A stretch of DNA of 64,000 nucleotides, taken from contig NZ_CP109446.1 in the NCBI RefSeq assembly GCF_036227265.1, positions 5,090,001 through 5,154,000 on the forward strand, read 5' to 3'. Below are positions 49,867-58,159 of this stretch, in pieces. This DNA comes from Streptomyces sp. NBC_01476. Its GTDB lineage: Bacteria > Actinomycetota > Actinomycetes > Streptomycetales > Streptomycetaceae. The position numbers and the translations under genes were made by a program. How positions within the stretch are numbered: position 1 is the first letter of the stretch; the number at the start of each line of letters is the position of its first letter. The notes under the pieces are model-generated. The model did no database searches. It saw nothing but the letters and a program-made list of their open reading frames with translations, and was not told the DNA's origin.

Positions 49867-51053
49867 CCCGGCTGCCCTGGATCGGTCCGCGCGTCGCGCG
49901 GCTGCTGCGCACGCATGCCTACCGGGCCTTCGACCACCTGCAGGAGGTGCACTGGACCCGGCTCGCGGCTGCCATGACCTTCACCAGTTTCCTCGCCCTG
50001 TTCCCGCTGCTCGCGGTGGTCGCCGCGATCGGCGCCGCGCTGCTCTCCCAGCACCAGCTGGACACGCTGGAGCACAAGATCACCGAGCAGATCCCCGGTA
50101 TCGCCGACCAGCTCGACATCAACGGCCTGGTCGCCAACGCCGGCACCATCGGGGTGATCGCGGGCGCCGCGCTGATCTTCACCGGTATCGGCTGGGTCGG
50201 TTCGCTGCGGGACTGCCTGCGCGCGGTGTGGGGGAGGGACAACGACAAGCAGAACCCGGTGAAGGCGAAGCTGCTGGACGCCGGCATCCTGCTGGGACTG
50301 GGCGCCGCCGCCCTGGTCTCGCTCGCCGCCTCCGGCTTCGCCACCGCAGCCGTCACCTGGGGCGTCGACCGGCTGGGCATCGCCCACAGCGGCCCCGGCC
50401 CGGTGCTGCTCACCGTGGTCGGCTTCTGCCTCGCGGTCGTCGCGGACTTCCTGATCCTGGTCTACCTGCTGACGCTGCTGCCGGGTGTGGAGCCGCCGCG
50501 CCGCTCGGTCGCGCTGGCGGCGCTGATCGGCGCGGTCGGCTTCGAGCTGTTGAAGATCCTGCTCAGCAGCTATCTGCAGGGGGTGGCGGGCAAGAACGTC
50601 TACGGTGCCTTCGGCACGCCGGTGGCGCTGCTGCTGTGGATCAACTTCATGGCGAAACTGCTGCTCTACTGCTCGGCCTGGACGGCGACGCCGATTCACG
50701 CGCCGCGGGCCGGGGAGGAGCGGGCGGGGGACGAGCCGGCCGGGGAGGAGCGGGCCGGGGACGGGAAGGCGGCCGCCGGTGCGGCCGGGCAGCCCGGTCC
50801 GTCCGGTCAGCAGGACCGGACGGACCACCAGGACCGGACGGAGCGGGACGGGCGGGACGAGCGGGAGGACGTCGGGACCCCGGCGCGGGAGGTCAGCGGG
50901 CCCTTCGGCGTCCCCGCGGGCCCCACCGCCGACTCCGGGGCGCACCGCCAGGACCGTCCGGACCTCCAGGGCTCCCGGCACGCTGCCGGCCACCCGGACC
51001 ATCCGGACCACCGACCTCCGACGGAAGCGGGCGGCGGCGCCGCACGACGATGA
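49854..51053 (+). CDS. YihY/BrkB family membrane protein with long low-complexity tail
   Basis: This 399-residue protein has a YihY-type core of about 285 residues with six helices, starting after MDWLTRLPWIGPRVARLLR. The signature GAALIFTGIGWVGSLRDCLRAVW is present (former annotation ribonuclease BN is wrong for this family). A ~110-residue tail follows, rich in Glu, Asp, Gly, Pro and Arg with tandem units such as ERAGDEPAGEERAGD and DHPDHR. The tail overlaps the convergent carboxypeptidase gene by 161 bp. The core is certain; whether the whole tail is translated is less so. Function is unknown. Confidence 0.85.
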   Translation: MDWLTRLPWIGPRVARLLRTHAYRAFDHLQEVHWTRLAAAMTFTSFLALFPLLAVVAAIGAALLSQHQLDTLEHKITEQIPGIADQLDINGLVANAGTIGVIAGAALIFTGIGWVGSLRDCLRAVWGRDNDKQNPVKAKLLDAGILLGLGAAALVSLAASGFATAAVTWGVDRLGIAHSGPGPVLLTVVGFCLAVVADFLILVYLLTLLPGVEPPRRSVALAALIGAVGFELLKILLSSYLQGVAGKNVYGAFGTPVALLLWINFMAKLLLYCSAWTATPIHAPRAGEERAGDEPAGEERAGDGKAAAGAAGQPGPSGQQDRTDHQDRTERDGRDEREDVGTPAREVSGPFGVPAGPTADSGAHRQDRPDLQGSRHAAGHPDHPDHRPPTEAGGGAARR

Positions 51054-52257
51054 TCACCAGTGCGAGCACCAGCACGGTGGCCGCCGCGATGCCCACCGCG
51101 ATCCACATCCCCCGCGAGGAGGACGTCGAGGCGCTGGCTGACGCGGTCGCCGCGTTGTGCTGCTGCGGGGAGCCCGACGGCTTCGGGGCCGCGGTGTGCG
51201 GCACCTTGCTCAGCGGCGGCACCAGCGTGCCGACCGGCTGGACGGCCGGGCCCGCCTTGAACCCCCAGTCCAGCAGGGACGCGGCCTCCCGGTAGACCTC
51301 GTCGTGCACCTTGGCCGACGGGGTCATCACGGTGACCAGCAGGGTGCGGCCGTTGCGCTGGGCGACCCCGGTGAAGGTGGCACCGGCGTTGGTGGTGTCG
51401 CCGTTCTTCACCCCCGCTATCCCGGGGTAGCGGTCCAGGTCGTAGTCCCCGCTGAGCAGCCGGTTGGTGTTCCCTATGGCGAAGGACTCGCGGACCTTGG
51501 TCGGCTTGCCCTTCTTGTCCTTCTTGTAGTCGCCGGGGAACTGGGCGTTCACCGTCGAGCAGTACTCGCGGAAGTCCGCGTTCTGCAGGCCCTCGCGGGC
51601 GAAGAGCGTCAGGTCGTAGGCGCTGCTGACCTGGCCGGGCATGTCGTAGCCGTCGGGTGTGACCACATGGGTGTCGTCGGCCTGCAGCTCATGGGCTTCG
51701 GCGTTCATGTCGGCGACGGTCCGCGGCACGCCGCCGTTCATCGCGGACAGGACGTGCACGGCGTCGTTGCCGGAACGCAGGAAGACGCCGAGCCACAGGT
51801 CCCGCACGGTGTAGCTGAGGTTCTCCTTGATGCCGACCAGGCTGCTGCCCGCGCCCATCCCCTGGAGGTCCGAAGGGGCGACCTTGTGCGTCTCGGTCTT
51901 GGGGAACTTCGGCAGCACGGTGTCGGCGAAGAGCATCTTCAGCGTGCTGGCCGGCGCCAGCTGCCAGTGCGCGTTGTGCTCGGCGAGCACCGAGCCGGTC
52001 TCGGCGTCGGCCACGATCCACGACTTCGCGGTCAGCTTGGCGGGCAGCGCCGGGGTGCCCGGCGCCAGATTCACCTGGGTGCCGGGCACCCCGAGCCGGT
52101 CACCACCGACTTTCGACAACTGCGCGGGGGGCGTGGGGGTCGGTGTGGGCTTCGGTGCCGCGGCGGCGGTGCCGGCGAAGACCGTTCCGCCGAGCAGCGC
52201 GGCGATCACGGACACGGCCAGGGCGGTACGGCGCGGAGCGGTCGTGGTGGAAAGCAC
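50893..52257 (-). CDS. serine D-Ala-D-Ala carboxypeptidase with C-terminal membrane anchor
   Basis: This 454-residue penicillin-binding protein-type enzyme comes from the GTG at 52257. It has a signal peptide (about 1-32), then a Pro/Thr-rich stretch. The active site is PASTLKM (Ser104, Lys107), with the second motif RSGND (Ser162-Asn164) and a KNG triad (VKNGDT) where most DacA enzymes have KTG. A stalk, a single membrane helix near residue 400 (WIAVGIAAATVLVLALVIIVV) and an Arg/Gly-rich tail follow. It trims the terminal D-Ala of peptidoglycan stem peptides. Its tail is antisense to the YihY tail. Confidence 0.92.
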   Translation of the reverse strand: MLSTTTAPRRTALAVSVIAALLGGTVFAGTAAAAPKPTPTPTPPAQLSKVGGDRLGVPGTQVNLAPGTPALPAKLTAKSWIVADAETGSVLAEHNAHWQLAPASTLKMLFADTVLPKFPKTETHKVAPSDLQGMGAGSSLVGIKENLSYTVRDLWLGVFLRSGNDAVHVLSAMNGGVPRTVADMNAEAHELQADDTHVVTPDGYDMPGQVSSAYDLTLFAREGLQNADFREYCSTVNAQFPGDYKKDKKGKPTKVRESFAIGNTNRLLSGDYDLDRYPGIAGVKNGDTTNAGATFTGVAQRNGRTLLVTVMTPSAKVHDEVYREAASLLDWGFKAGPAVQPVGTLVPPLSKVPHTAAPKPSGSPQQHNAATASASASTSSSRGMWIAVGIAAATVLVLALVIIVVRRRRPLPSEVGGPDGPGGRQRAGSPGGPDGPGGAPRSRRWGPRGRRRAR

Positions 52258-52461
52258 CCGCCGAACGTACCGCCCCAGCGCGCCCACCTGACCCACCGGG
52301 GGAGCCCGGAGCGGGGTGAGAAGTGCCACGTGCCCGCGTATGTCCTGTCCTGTCCGCGGCTGCCGCCGCGGGGGGGCGTCCCGTGCGGCCCCGGCGGGGG
52401 CGGCACGGCCCGGCGGCACCCCCGTCGGGCCGGCGGGGGCGGGCATCGCATACTGGGGCGT

Positions 52462-52773
52462 ATGAAGCTCAGCCGTCGGGTGTCGTGGTTCCTGGTCGCG
52501 TTCGGGGTCTGGTCGTGGATCGTGTGGACCACGTTCGTGAAGAACCTCTGGCACGACACGAGCGGGCTGGCCTTCCACCACGGTGACCACGCGTCGCCGA
52601 CCGCGTACTTCTGGATCCACCTCACGCTCGCGATCGTGTCCACGGTGCTCGGGACGGCGATCGGCGTGCTCGGCGTCAAGGGGCTGCGGGCGCTCCGGCG
52701 CGCGGCGGACGCGCCCGCCCCGGTCCAGGCGCCGCAGCAGGAGCAGCCCGTGGGGTCAGGTCAGCAGCCATGA
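52462..52773 (+). CDS. SCO4848 family small membrane protein
   Basis: This 103-residue protein reads MKLSRRVSWFLVAFGVWSWI. It has two membrane helices (about 5-23 and 50-72, AYFWIHLTLAIVSTVLGTAIG), a His-rich loop between (FHHGDHAS) and a Gln/Pro-rich tail. It is a conserved streptomycete family of unknown function that keeps this position next to the carboxypeptidase. It is divergent from the carboxypeptidase gene and its end overlaps the next gene by 18 bp, tail to tail. Confidence 0.85.
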   Translation: MKLSRRVSWFLVAFGVWSWIVWTTFVKNLWHDTSGLAFHHGDHASPTAYFWIHLTLAIVSTVLGTAIGVLGVKGLRALRRAADAPAPVQAPQQEQPVGSGQQP

Positions 52774-53121
52774 CGCGCTGAAGCCGTTGTCGAGCCGGGG
52801 CCACAGCTCGTGGTCGCCCAGCGGGTGCAGCGTGCGGGCAACCGCCGCCAGGTCCCGGCTGGGGTCGGTGGTGGGCGGTACGTCGGTGGCGTCCGCGCTG
52901 GGCGGCAGGTCGCCGGTGGGGTCCGTGGTGGGCGGGGGATCGTCCTCGGTCAGCGAGAGCCGGAGCAGGACGCCGCCGCGCCGCTCGGCGTAACCGGTGA
53001 AGCCCGCGCCACCGAGCCGCCAGGCGGCCGGCCCGGCCGGCGTGCAGGAGGTCAGCGGCAGGTCGACGGTGTCACCCTCCGGCCAGCTGTTCTCCGGCGC
53101 GGTCGCGTAGTTGTCGATCAC
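52756..53121 (-). CDS. hypothetical protein, 121 residues
   Basis: The GTG start at 53121 follows GGGGGGC. The first ~60 residues look like a small folded domain (ENSWPEGDTVDLPLTSCTP ... RLGGAGFTGYAERRGGVLL). A repeat-like Asp/Pro/Thr segment follows (PPPTTDPTGDLPP, VPPTTDPSRD), then a short C-terminal part ending ELWPRLDNGFSASWLL. It has no signal peptide or known motif. It is convergent with the SCO4848-like gene, with an 18-bp overlap. The family is not recognised. Confidence 0.6.
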   Translation of the reverse strand: MIDNYATAPENSWPEGDTVDLPLTSCTPAGPAAWRLGGAGFTGYAERRGGVLLRLSLTEDDPPPTTDPTGDLPPSADATDVPPTTDPSRDLAAVARTLHPLGDHELWPRLDNGFSASWLLT

Positions 53122-53204
53122 CGGAAGCCCCCCGCAGGTGCCCGCGGGTTACCGGGCGAAGGGGGGTGGGTTCTTGGGGTTGTGGTCGGGCTGGGGGTGG
53201 GTGG

Positions 53205-53312
53205 TTGGTTGCGCGCGCAGTTCCTCGCGCCCCTGTCGGGGCGGTGGGTTGCCTTGCGTGTGGGACGGGGTGCGGGTTTTGAGGGGCGCGGGGAACTGCG
53301 CGACCAGCCACG
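53205..53312. repeat. dispersed GC-rich intergenic repeat, inverted pair C
   Basis: One copy at about 53213-53240 (GCGCGCAGTTCCTCGCGCCC) and an opposite copy at about 53281-53312 (GGGGCGCGGGGAACTGCGCG) face each other. A transcript could fold into a ~20-bp stem. They lie downstream of the TetR stop (reading leftwards, before the next gene), matching the family at 7986-8238 and 25259-25507. Confidence 0.7.
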
Positions 53313-53381
53313 ATGTCGCGGCGCTGTGCCACCGGGCGGAGGGGGCCGTTCGGGCTGGGCCGTCCCCCTACGGTGCCCTCG

Positions 53382-54167
53382 CTACGCGCCTGAGGACTTG
53401 GGGAGGGGGGTGCGGCCGATGGTGGGGAGGATGAAGTCCTGGATCAGTCCCTTGGCGTCACGGACGAGAGGGCGGAAGACGCGGTAGCGGGACAGGGCGA
53501 TCAGGCGCGCCACCAGCGGAGTGGAGCGGCGGACGAACTCCCGGGTGCGGGCGGTGTCCGGGGTGCGGTCGAAGACCCAGTAGAGGACGACGATCATCAG
53601 GTGCAGCCAGAGCAGATCCGGGAGCAGCTCCGCGAGTTCCGTGTCGAGCTTGGGCGCCAGGTCGGACCCGGTGAGCACCTCGCGGAAGAGGTCGACCGCC
53701 GTGGCCCTGGCCGGGTGCGACTCGTTGGAGAACGGGCTCAGCGAGCTGCCCGGGTCCGCCGCCGTACGGAAGAACTGCGCCGCGAACTCGTGGTAGCCGG
53801 CCGCGCAGTCCAGCCAGGAGGCCAGCGCGATGTCCAGCCGTTCGGCGAAGTCCCGCACCCCCTCCATGCGGGACGTCGCGTCACGGGCGTGGTCGTGCGT
53901 CACCAGGTCGTAGAACCCCTGGATCAGGAATTCCTTCGACTCGAAGTAGTAGTAGGCGTTGCCGACCGAGACCCCGGCCTCCTGGGCGATGGCCCGCATG
54001 GTGGTCTTGTCGTAGCCGCGCTCCTGGAAGAGCCGCATCGCGGTCTCCAGGATCACCGCCCGGGTCTGCTCGCTCTTGCCCGTCTTGGGCCGGGCCCGCC
54101 CCCCGGGCAGCTCCTCGGCCTCGACGGCGGGCGGTTCGGCGGCAGTGCGGCTGTGCTTGTCCTCCAC
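53382..54167 (-). CDS. TetR family transcriptional regulator
   Basis: This 261-residue protein comes from the GTG at 54167. A ~30-residue acidic/basic leader precedes the TetR helix-turn-helix (RAVILETAMRLFQERGYDKT and MRAIAQEAGVSVGNAYYYF, about 36-76). The C-terminal domain is long and helical, with a hydrophobic core (LPDLLWLHLMIVVLYWVF). The upstream region holds a palindrome over a good promoter, so autoregulation is likely. It is downstream of the MMPL transporter in the same direction; that transporter is a possible but unproven target. Confidence 0.9.
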   Translation of the reverse strand: MEDKHSRTAAEPPAVEAEELPGGRARPKTGKSEQTRAVILETAMRLFQERGYDKTTMRAIAQEAGVSVGNAYYYFESKEFLIQGFYDLVTHDHARDATSRMEGVRDFAERLDIALASWLDCAAGYHEFAAQFFRTAADPGSSLSPFSNESHPARATAVDLFREVLTGSDLAPKLDTELAELLPDLLWLHLMIVVLYWVFDRTPDTARTREFVRRSTPLVARLIALSRYRVFRPLVRDAKGLIQDFILPTIGRTPLPKSSGA

Positions 54168-54212
54168 CCGGCTGAGCCTAGTCGGCCGGTGGACAACCGT
54201 CGGTGCAGTCGT

Positions 54213-54370
54213 CCGGACCCCTCACGGCCCCGGCCCGGGGCCGGATCAGGGGCCCGCCGGTCACCGGGCGGCGGGTCCGGCCCGCCGGTGCGGAGGTGCG
54301 GTCCGGTGGCTCCGGGTTGGCCGACGCTCACCGCCAGGTAGACCACATAGGCGACGACGTTCATGTTCAT
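54213..54370 (-). pseudogene. possible remnant of a small membrane-protein gene
   Basis: After a GGAGGGGGTGGG site the frame reads MNMNVVAYVVYLAVSVGQ. The first ~16 residues look like the N-terminus of a small streptomycete membrane protein family often paired with TetR regulators. The frame then turns into Pro/Gly/Arg-rich sequence with no membrane segment. I infer a truncated or frameshifted remnant; the left limit is arbitrary. It may equally be a chance frame in the TetR leader. Confidence 0.3.
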
Positions 54371-54399
54371 GACGCGTCCCACCCCCTCCGAGAGAATTC

Positions 54400-54411
54400 T
54401 GAACGTGTTCA
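54400..54411 (-). promoter_or_regulatory. second palindromic operator-like site
   Basis: TGAACGTGTTCA is palindromic except for the two central bases. It lies 45 bp from the main palindrome, in the predicted 5' leader. Confidence 0.4.
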
Positions 54412-54428
54412 AACTTGCTGACGGCATG

Positions 54429-54457
54429 ACTGTAGTCCTCTTTTTGAACATGTTCAA
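54429..54457 (-). promoter_or_regulatory. promoter with overlapping TetR-type operator
   Basis: On the minus strand TTGAAC (54457-54452) and TACAGT (54434-54429) are separated by 17 bp, a near-consensus vegetative promoter. The perfect 14-bp palindrome TTGAACATGTTCAA (54444-54457) covers the -35 box, the usual place for TetR autorepression. Confidence 0.65.
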
Positions 54458-54564
54458 CGTCGGATCGGGAAAAGGGCCCGGCTCCGTCGGGGGAACGGAA
54501 CCGGGCCCGGTAGGGGGAGTTGGGAGGAAGCGGCCGACGGGGGGTCGGTCGATTTGACGGGGGG

Positions 54565-57222
54565 TCAGTCCACCTCCGCCGTGGCAGGCGGCAGCCCGGA
54601 CGCCAGCAGCGTGTAGCGGCCCGGGTAGAGGTTCCCGAAGGCGTACCCGCCGTCCGGCCCGGTCCGTACCGCCGCCACCTGCCGGCCCTCCGCGTCCTGC
54701 AGGACGACCTCGGCGTCCGCGGCCGGCCCGCCGTCCGGGTGGCGGACCGTGCCCGTGAGGGTGCCGGTGCCGGCCAGCCGCAGATCGAGGTCCACCGGCC
54801 GGTCCGCGGTGAGCACGCTGGCCGTCTGCGGGTGGTGCCCGTCGGCGTTGGCGACCAGCACGTACGAGCCCTGACCCGGCGTCGGCAGCTGGTACGTACC
54901 GTCCTCCGCCGCCCTGGCCCGGCCCACCTGGCGGCCGTCCGAGCCGATCAGCGTGAGCTCGGAGCGGGGCACCGGCAGCCCGGCGGCGCCGGTCACCCGG
55001 CCGCGTACCGAAGGCCCCGCCGGCGCGCCGCCGGCCGGCCCGACCGGGCCCGCGTCCCCCACCGCCCCGCCCGCGTCCTCCTCCGGCTCGGCCGCCTCCA
55101 CCGCCAGGTGCGGCAGCCGCCGGTCGAGCCAGCCGGGCAGCCACCAGTTCGCGGCGCCGAACAGGTGCATCAGCGACGGGACCAGCACCGTACGCAGGAT
55201 GAACGCGTCCAGCGCGACCGCCCCGGCGAGGCCGAGGCCGAACATCGCCAGCACCCGCTGGCCGCTGAGCACGAAGGCGGCGAAGACGCAGATCATGATG
55301 ACCGCGGCCGAGTTGATCACCCGGCTGGTCTCGGCCAGCCCGACCCGTACCGCCCGGGCGTTGTCCCGGCTGTGCACCCACTCCTCGTGCATCCGGCTGA
55401 CCAGGAAGACCTGGTAGTCCATGGAGAGCCCGAAGAGGAGCGAGAGCATGATCACCGGCAGGAACGCGTCGATCGGCCCCTCCCGCCCGGCGATGGCGCC
55501 GCCCCAGCCCCACTGGAAGCAGGCCACCAGCACACCGAAGGACGCCGCCGCCGCGACCAGGTTCATCACCGCCGCGGTCAGCGGCACCAGCAGACTGCGG
55601 AACGCCACCAGCAGCAGCACGAAGCCGAGCACGATGATCACCGCGATGAAGAGCGGCAGCTTGCCGAAGAGGACGGTCGAGAAGTCCCGGAAGATCGCGG
55701 TCTGCCCGCCGACGTACGCCCGCATGGTGCTGCCGCGTTCTGCGGCCGGCACCACGTCGTCCCGCAGATGGTCGATCAGATCGGAGGTGGCCTTGTCCTG
55801 CGGGGAGGTGGTCGGCACCGCCTGGACCAGCGCGACCGTGTCGCCCGGTTTCATCGGCACGGCCGCCGCGTACGCGATCCCGTCGGTGGCACGCAGCCTG
55901 GTGACCAGGCCGTTCAGCGCCGTCCGGTCGGCCTGCGTGGGCACCTCGGCGAGGATGGTCAGCGGGCCGTTGAAGCCCGGCCCGAAGCCCCCGGCGAGCA
56001 TGTCGTACGCCTTGCGGGTGGTGGTCGTGGTCGGGTTGTTGCCCTGGTCGGAGGAGCCCAGGCGCAGCGACAGCGCCGGGATCGCCAGCGTCGCCATCAC
56101 CGCCACCGCGACCACGGCAGGCCAACGCGGGTGCCGCTGCAGGAAGGACGACCAGCGGGCCGCCGTGCCGGTCGCGGCCGTCAGCTCCGGCCCGTCGGCC
56201 GCCAGCCGGCGCCGCTGCCGCCGGCTGAGCACCCGCATGCCGAGCACACCCAGCAGCGCGGGCAGCAGGGTGACGGCGGCGGCGACGGTGATCACCACGG
56301 TCAGCGCGGCGGCCACCGCCACACCGTTGAGGAAGGTCAGCCGCAGCGTGAACATGCCCAGCAGCGCGATGCACACCGTGCCGCCGGCGAAGAGCACCGC
56401 CCGGCCCGAGGTGTTGAGCGCGGTGACCGCCGACTCCTCGGGGCTGCGCCCGCGCAGGATGCCCTTGCGGTGCCGGGTCACGATGAACAGCGCGTAGTCG
56501 ATACCGACCCCGAGTCCGACCAGGGTGGCCAACTGCGGGGAGAAGTCCGCCACATCCATGCCGTGGCTGAGCAGGATGATCGCCGACGACGAGATGCCGA
56601 TGCCGAAGAGCGCGGTGACGATCGGCAGCAGCATCCCGAAGAGCGAGCCGAGCGCCAGGAAGAGCACCACGGCCGCGGCCGCGATCCCGACGCCCTCGGC
56701 CAGCCCGGGCAGCGGCGCCTCGGCCTGGGCCGGCTTGTTGCCGCCGACCTCGACCGCCAGGCCCTTCGTTCTGGCCTGGTGCGCGGTGTCGATCAGCAAT
56801 TGGGCCTGGTCGTCGGACATGTCGTTGCCGAGCCTGGTGTACGTGACGGTCGCGTACGCGGTGCGCCCGTCCTTGCTGACCTGCGCGGCGCCCGCCGCGT
56901 CGTAAGGGCTGCCGACCTTGCCGACGTCCTTCTGCCTGCCGATCTCCGCCAGCACCGGGTCGATCCGCTGCCGTACCGAGGCGTCGCGCACCGAGCCGGA
57001 GTCGACGTGCCAGACCACGGTGTCGCCCTCGCCGGACTGCTCCGGGAGCACCTTGTCCATCAGGTCGAGCACCTTCGCCGACTCGGTGCCCTTGAGCGAG
57101 AAGGCGTTGGAGTAACTGTCGCCGAGTGCCCGTCCGGCCCCGCCGACCACCAGCAGGGCGGCCAGCCAGACCAGGACCACCGTCCATTTGTGCCGGAAGC
57201 ACCATCGCGCCACAGCGGCCAC
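54565..57222 (-). CDS. MMPL family transporter with C-terminal carboxypeptidase-regulatory-like domains
   Basis: This protein of about 885 residues comes from the GTG at 57222, chosen for AGGAG ten bases upstream; a GTG three codons earlier is possible. Two MMPL halves each have a large extracytoplasmic loop followed by membrane helices (for example VVLFLALGSLFGMLLPIVTA and the conserved GVGIDYALFIVTRHRKG, then GLSMDYQVFLVSRMHEEW). MMPL proteins export lipids or siderophores with proton-motive force. After the last helix, a ~150-residue tail (about 738-885) carries two repeats of a carboxypeptidase-regulatory-like beta-sandwich (DGTYQLPTPGQGSYVLVA and DGGYAFGNLYPGRYTLLA). This is an unusual addition. 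Divergent from the two-component genes. Confidence 0.9.
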   Translation of the reverse strand: MAAVARWCFRHKWTVVLVWLAALLVVGGAGRALGDSYSNAFSLKGTESAKVLDLMDKVLPEQSGEGDTVVWHVDSGSVRDASVRQRIDPVLAEIGRQKDVGKVGSPYDAAGAAQVSKDGRTAYATVTYTRLGNDMSDDQAQLLIDTAHQARTKGLAVEVGGNKPAQAEAPLPGLAEGVGIAAAAVVLFLALGSLFGMLLPIVTALFGIGISSSAIILLSHGMDVADFSPQLATLVGLGVGIDYALFIVTRHRKGILRGRSPEESAVTALNTSGRAVLFAGGTVCIALLGMFTLRLTFLNGVAVAAALTVVITVAAAVTLLPALLGVLGMRVLSRRQRRRLAADGPELTAATGTAARWSSFLQRHPRWPAVVAVAVMATLAIPALSLRLGSSDQGNNPTTTTTRKAYDMLAGGFGPGFNGPLTILAEVPTQADRTALNGLVTRLRATDGIAYAAAVPMKPGDTVALVQAVPTTSPQDKATSDLIDHLRDDVVPAAERGSTMRAYVGGQTAIFRDFSTVLFGKLPLFIAVIIVLGFVLLLVAFRSLLVPLTAAVMNLVAAAASFGVLVACFQWGWGGAIAGREGPIDAFLPVIMLSLLFGLSMDYQVFLVSRMHEEWVHSRDNARAVRVGLAETSRVINSAAVIMICVFAAFVLSGQRVLAMFGLGLAGAVALDAFILRTVLVPSLMHLFGAANWWLPGWLDRRLPHLAVEAAEPEEDAGGAVGDAGPVGPAGGAPAGPSVRGRVTGAAGLPVPRSELTLIGSDGRQVGRARAAEDGTYQLPTPGQGSYVLVANADGHHPQTASVLTADRPVDLDLRLAGTGTLTGTVRHPDGGPAADAEVVLQDAEGRQVAAVRTGPDGGYAFGNLYPGRYTLLASGLPPATAEVD

Positions 57223-57376
57223 GCTCTTCACTCTCCTGTCGTCGGTACGTTGGTCAACGAGTGAGTTCAGCGTCCGTGGCCGCCCCACCGGTCACCAAGC
57301 CGTTCCGCTTTCTCTCAAGGAACTCCAAGGTTCGGGCCGGCCCCCGGGGGCGGAGGGAGTACGGATACTGGTCGGC

Positions 57377-58159
57377 ATGAACGCCGACCCCGCGCTCGCC
57401 ACCGTGCTGATCGTCGAGGACGAACCGGGTATCGCCGACGTCCTGCGGATCACCCTCAAGTACAACGGCTTCACCGTGCACAGCGTCGCCACCGGCCGGG
57501 CGGCGATAGCCGCCGCCCGCGAACACCGCCCGGACCTGGTGCTGCTGGACGTGATGCTCCCGGACGGCAACGGCTGGGAGGTGTGCAGAACGCTGCGCGA
57601 GGAGCGGGCCGCGGAGGACGGGGAGGACTGCCTCGGCATCATCTTCGTCACCGCCAGGGACGCGCCCCGCGATGTGGTGGCCGGGCTCGCGCTGGGCGGC
57701 GACGACTACATCACCAAGCCGTTCGGGGTGGACGAGGTGGTGGCCCGGGTGCACGCGGTGCTGCGCCGCACCCGGCGCCGGGCGGACCCGGTGGCCGGGC
57801 GGGTGCTGCGCCACGGCGACCTGGAGATGGACGAGGCCACGTACACCGTCCGGCGGGCAGGGCGTCCGGTGGACCTGACGCCCACCGAGTACAACCTGCT
57901 GCGGCATCTGCTGCGGCACGCCGGCCGCATCCTCACCAAGGAGCAACTGCTCCAGCACGTCTGGCAGTACGACACCGCGGTGTCCTCCACCGTGGTGGAG
58001 ACGTACATCTCCTATCTGCGGCGGAAGCTGGACCGGTTCGGGCCGCCGCTGATCGAGACCCGGCGGGGGATCGGGTACGGGCTGGTGGCCGCCGGACCCG
58101 CGGTGGACGGGCCCGCGGCGGACGGGCCCGCGGTGGACGGGCCGGGGGGTGGGCGGTGA
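57377..58159 (+). CDS. OmpR-family response regulator
   Basis: This 260-residue regulator comes from the ATG at 57377 (MNADPALATVLIVEDEPG); the ribosome binding site is weak. The receiver domain has the acidic pair in VEDEPG, phospho-acceptor Asp58 (LVLLDVMLPDG) and Lys114 (YITKPFG). The C-terminal winged helix has LTPTEYNLLRHLL and TVVETYISYLRRKLD. A repeated VDGPAADGP tail ends it. The kinase gene starts in a GTGA overlap. The divergent MMPL transporter may be a target. Confidence 0.94.
   Translation: MNADPALATVLIVEDEPGIADVLRITLKYNGFTVHSVATGRAAIAAAREHRPDLVLLDVMLPDGNGWEVCRTLREERAAEDGEDCLGIIFVTARDAPRDVVAGLALGGDDYITKPFGVDEVVARVHAVLRRTRRRADPVAGRVLRHGDLEMDEATYTVRRAGRPVDLTPTEYNLLRHLLRHAGRILTKEQLLQHVWQYDTAVSSTVVETYISYLRRKLDRFGPPLIETRRGIGYGLVAAGPAVDGPAADGPAVDGPGGGR

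Larger units (their letters stand above)
54168..54564. other. 397-bp region between MMPL transporter and TetR gene
   Basis: It holds the TetR promoter, two GAAC...GTTC palindromes and a small open frame at 54370. It is less GC-rich than its surroundings at about 54360-54460. The part near 54180-54340 has no recognisable element apart from the frame noted. Confidence 0.6.

Noticed and set aside
49854..51053. YihY protein as ribonuclease BN
   Set aside because: That name is a historical misannotation; the sequence is a six-helix membrane protein without nuclease motifs.
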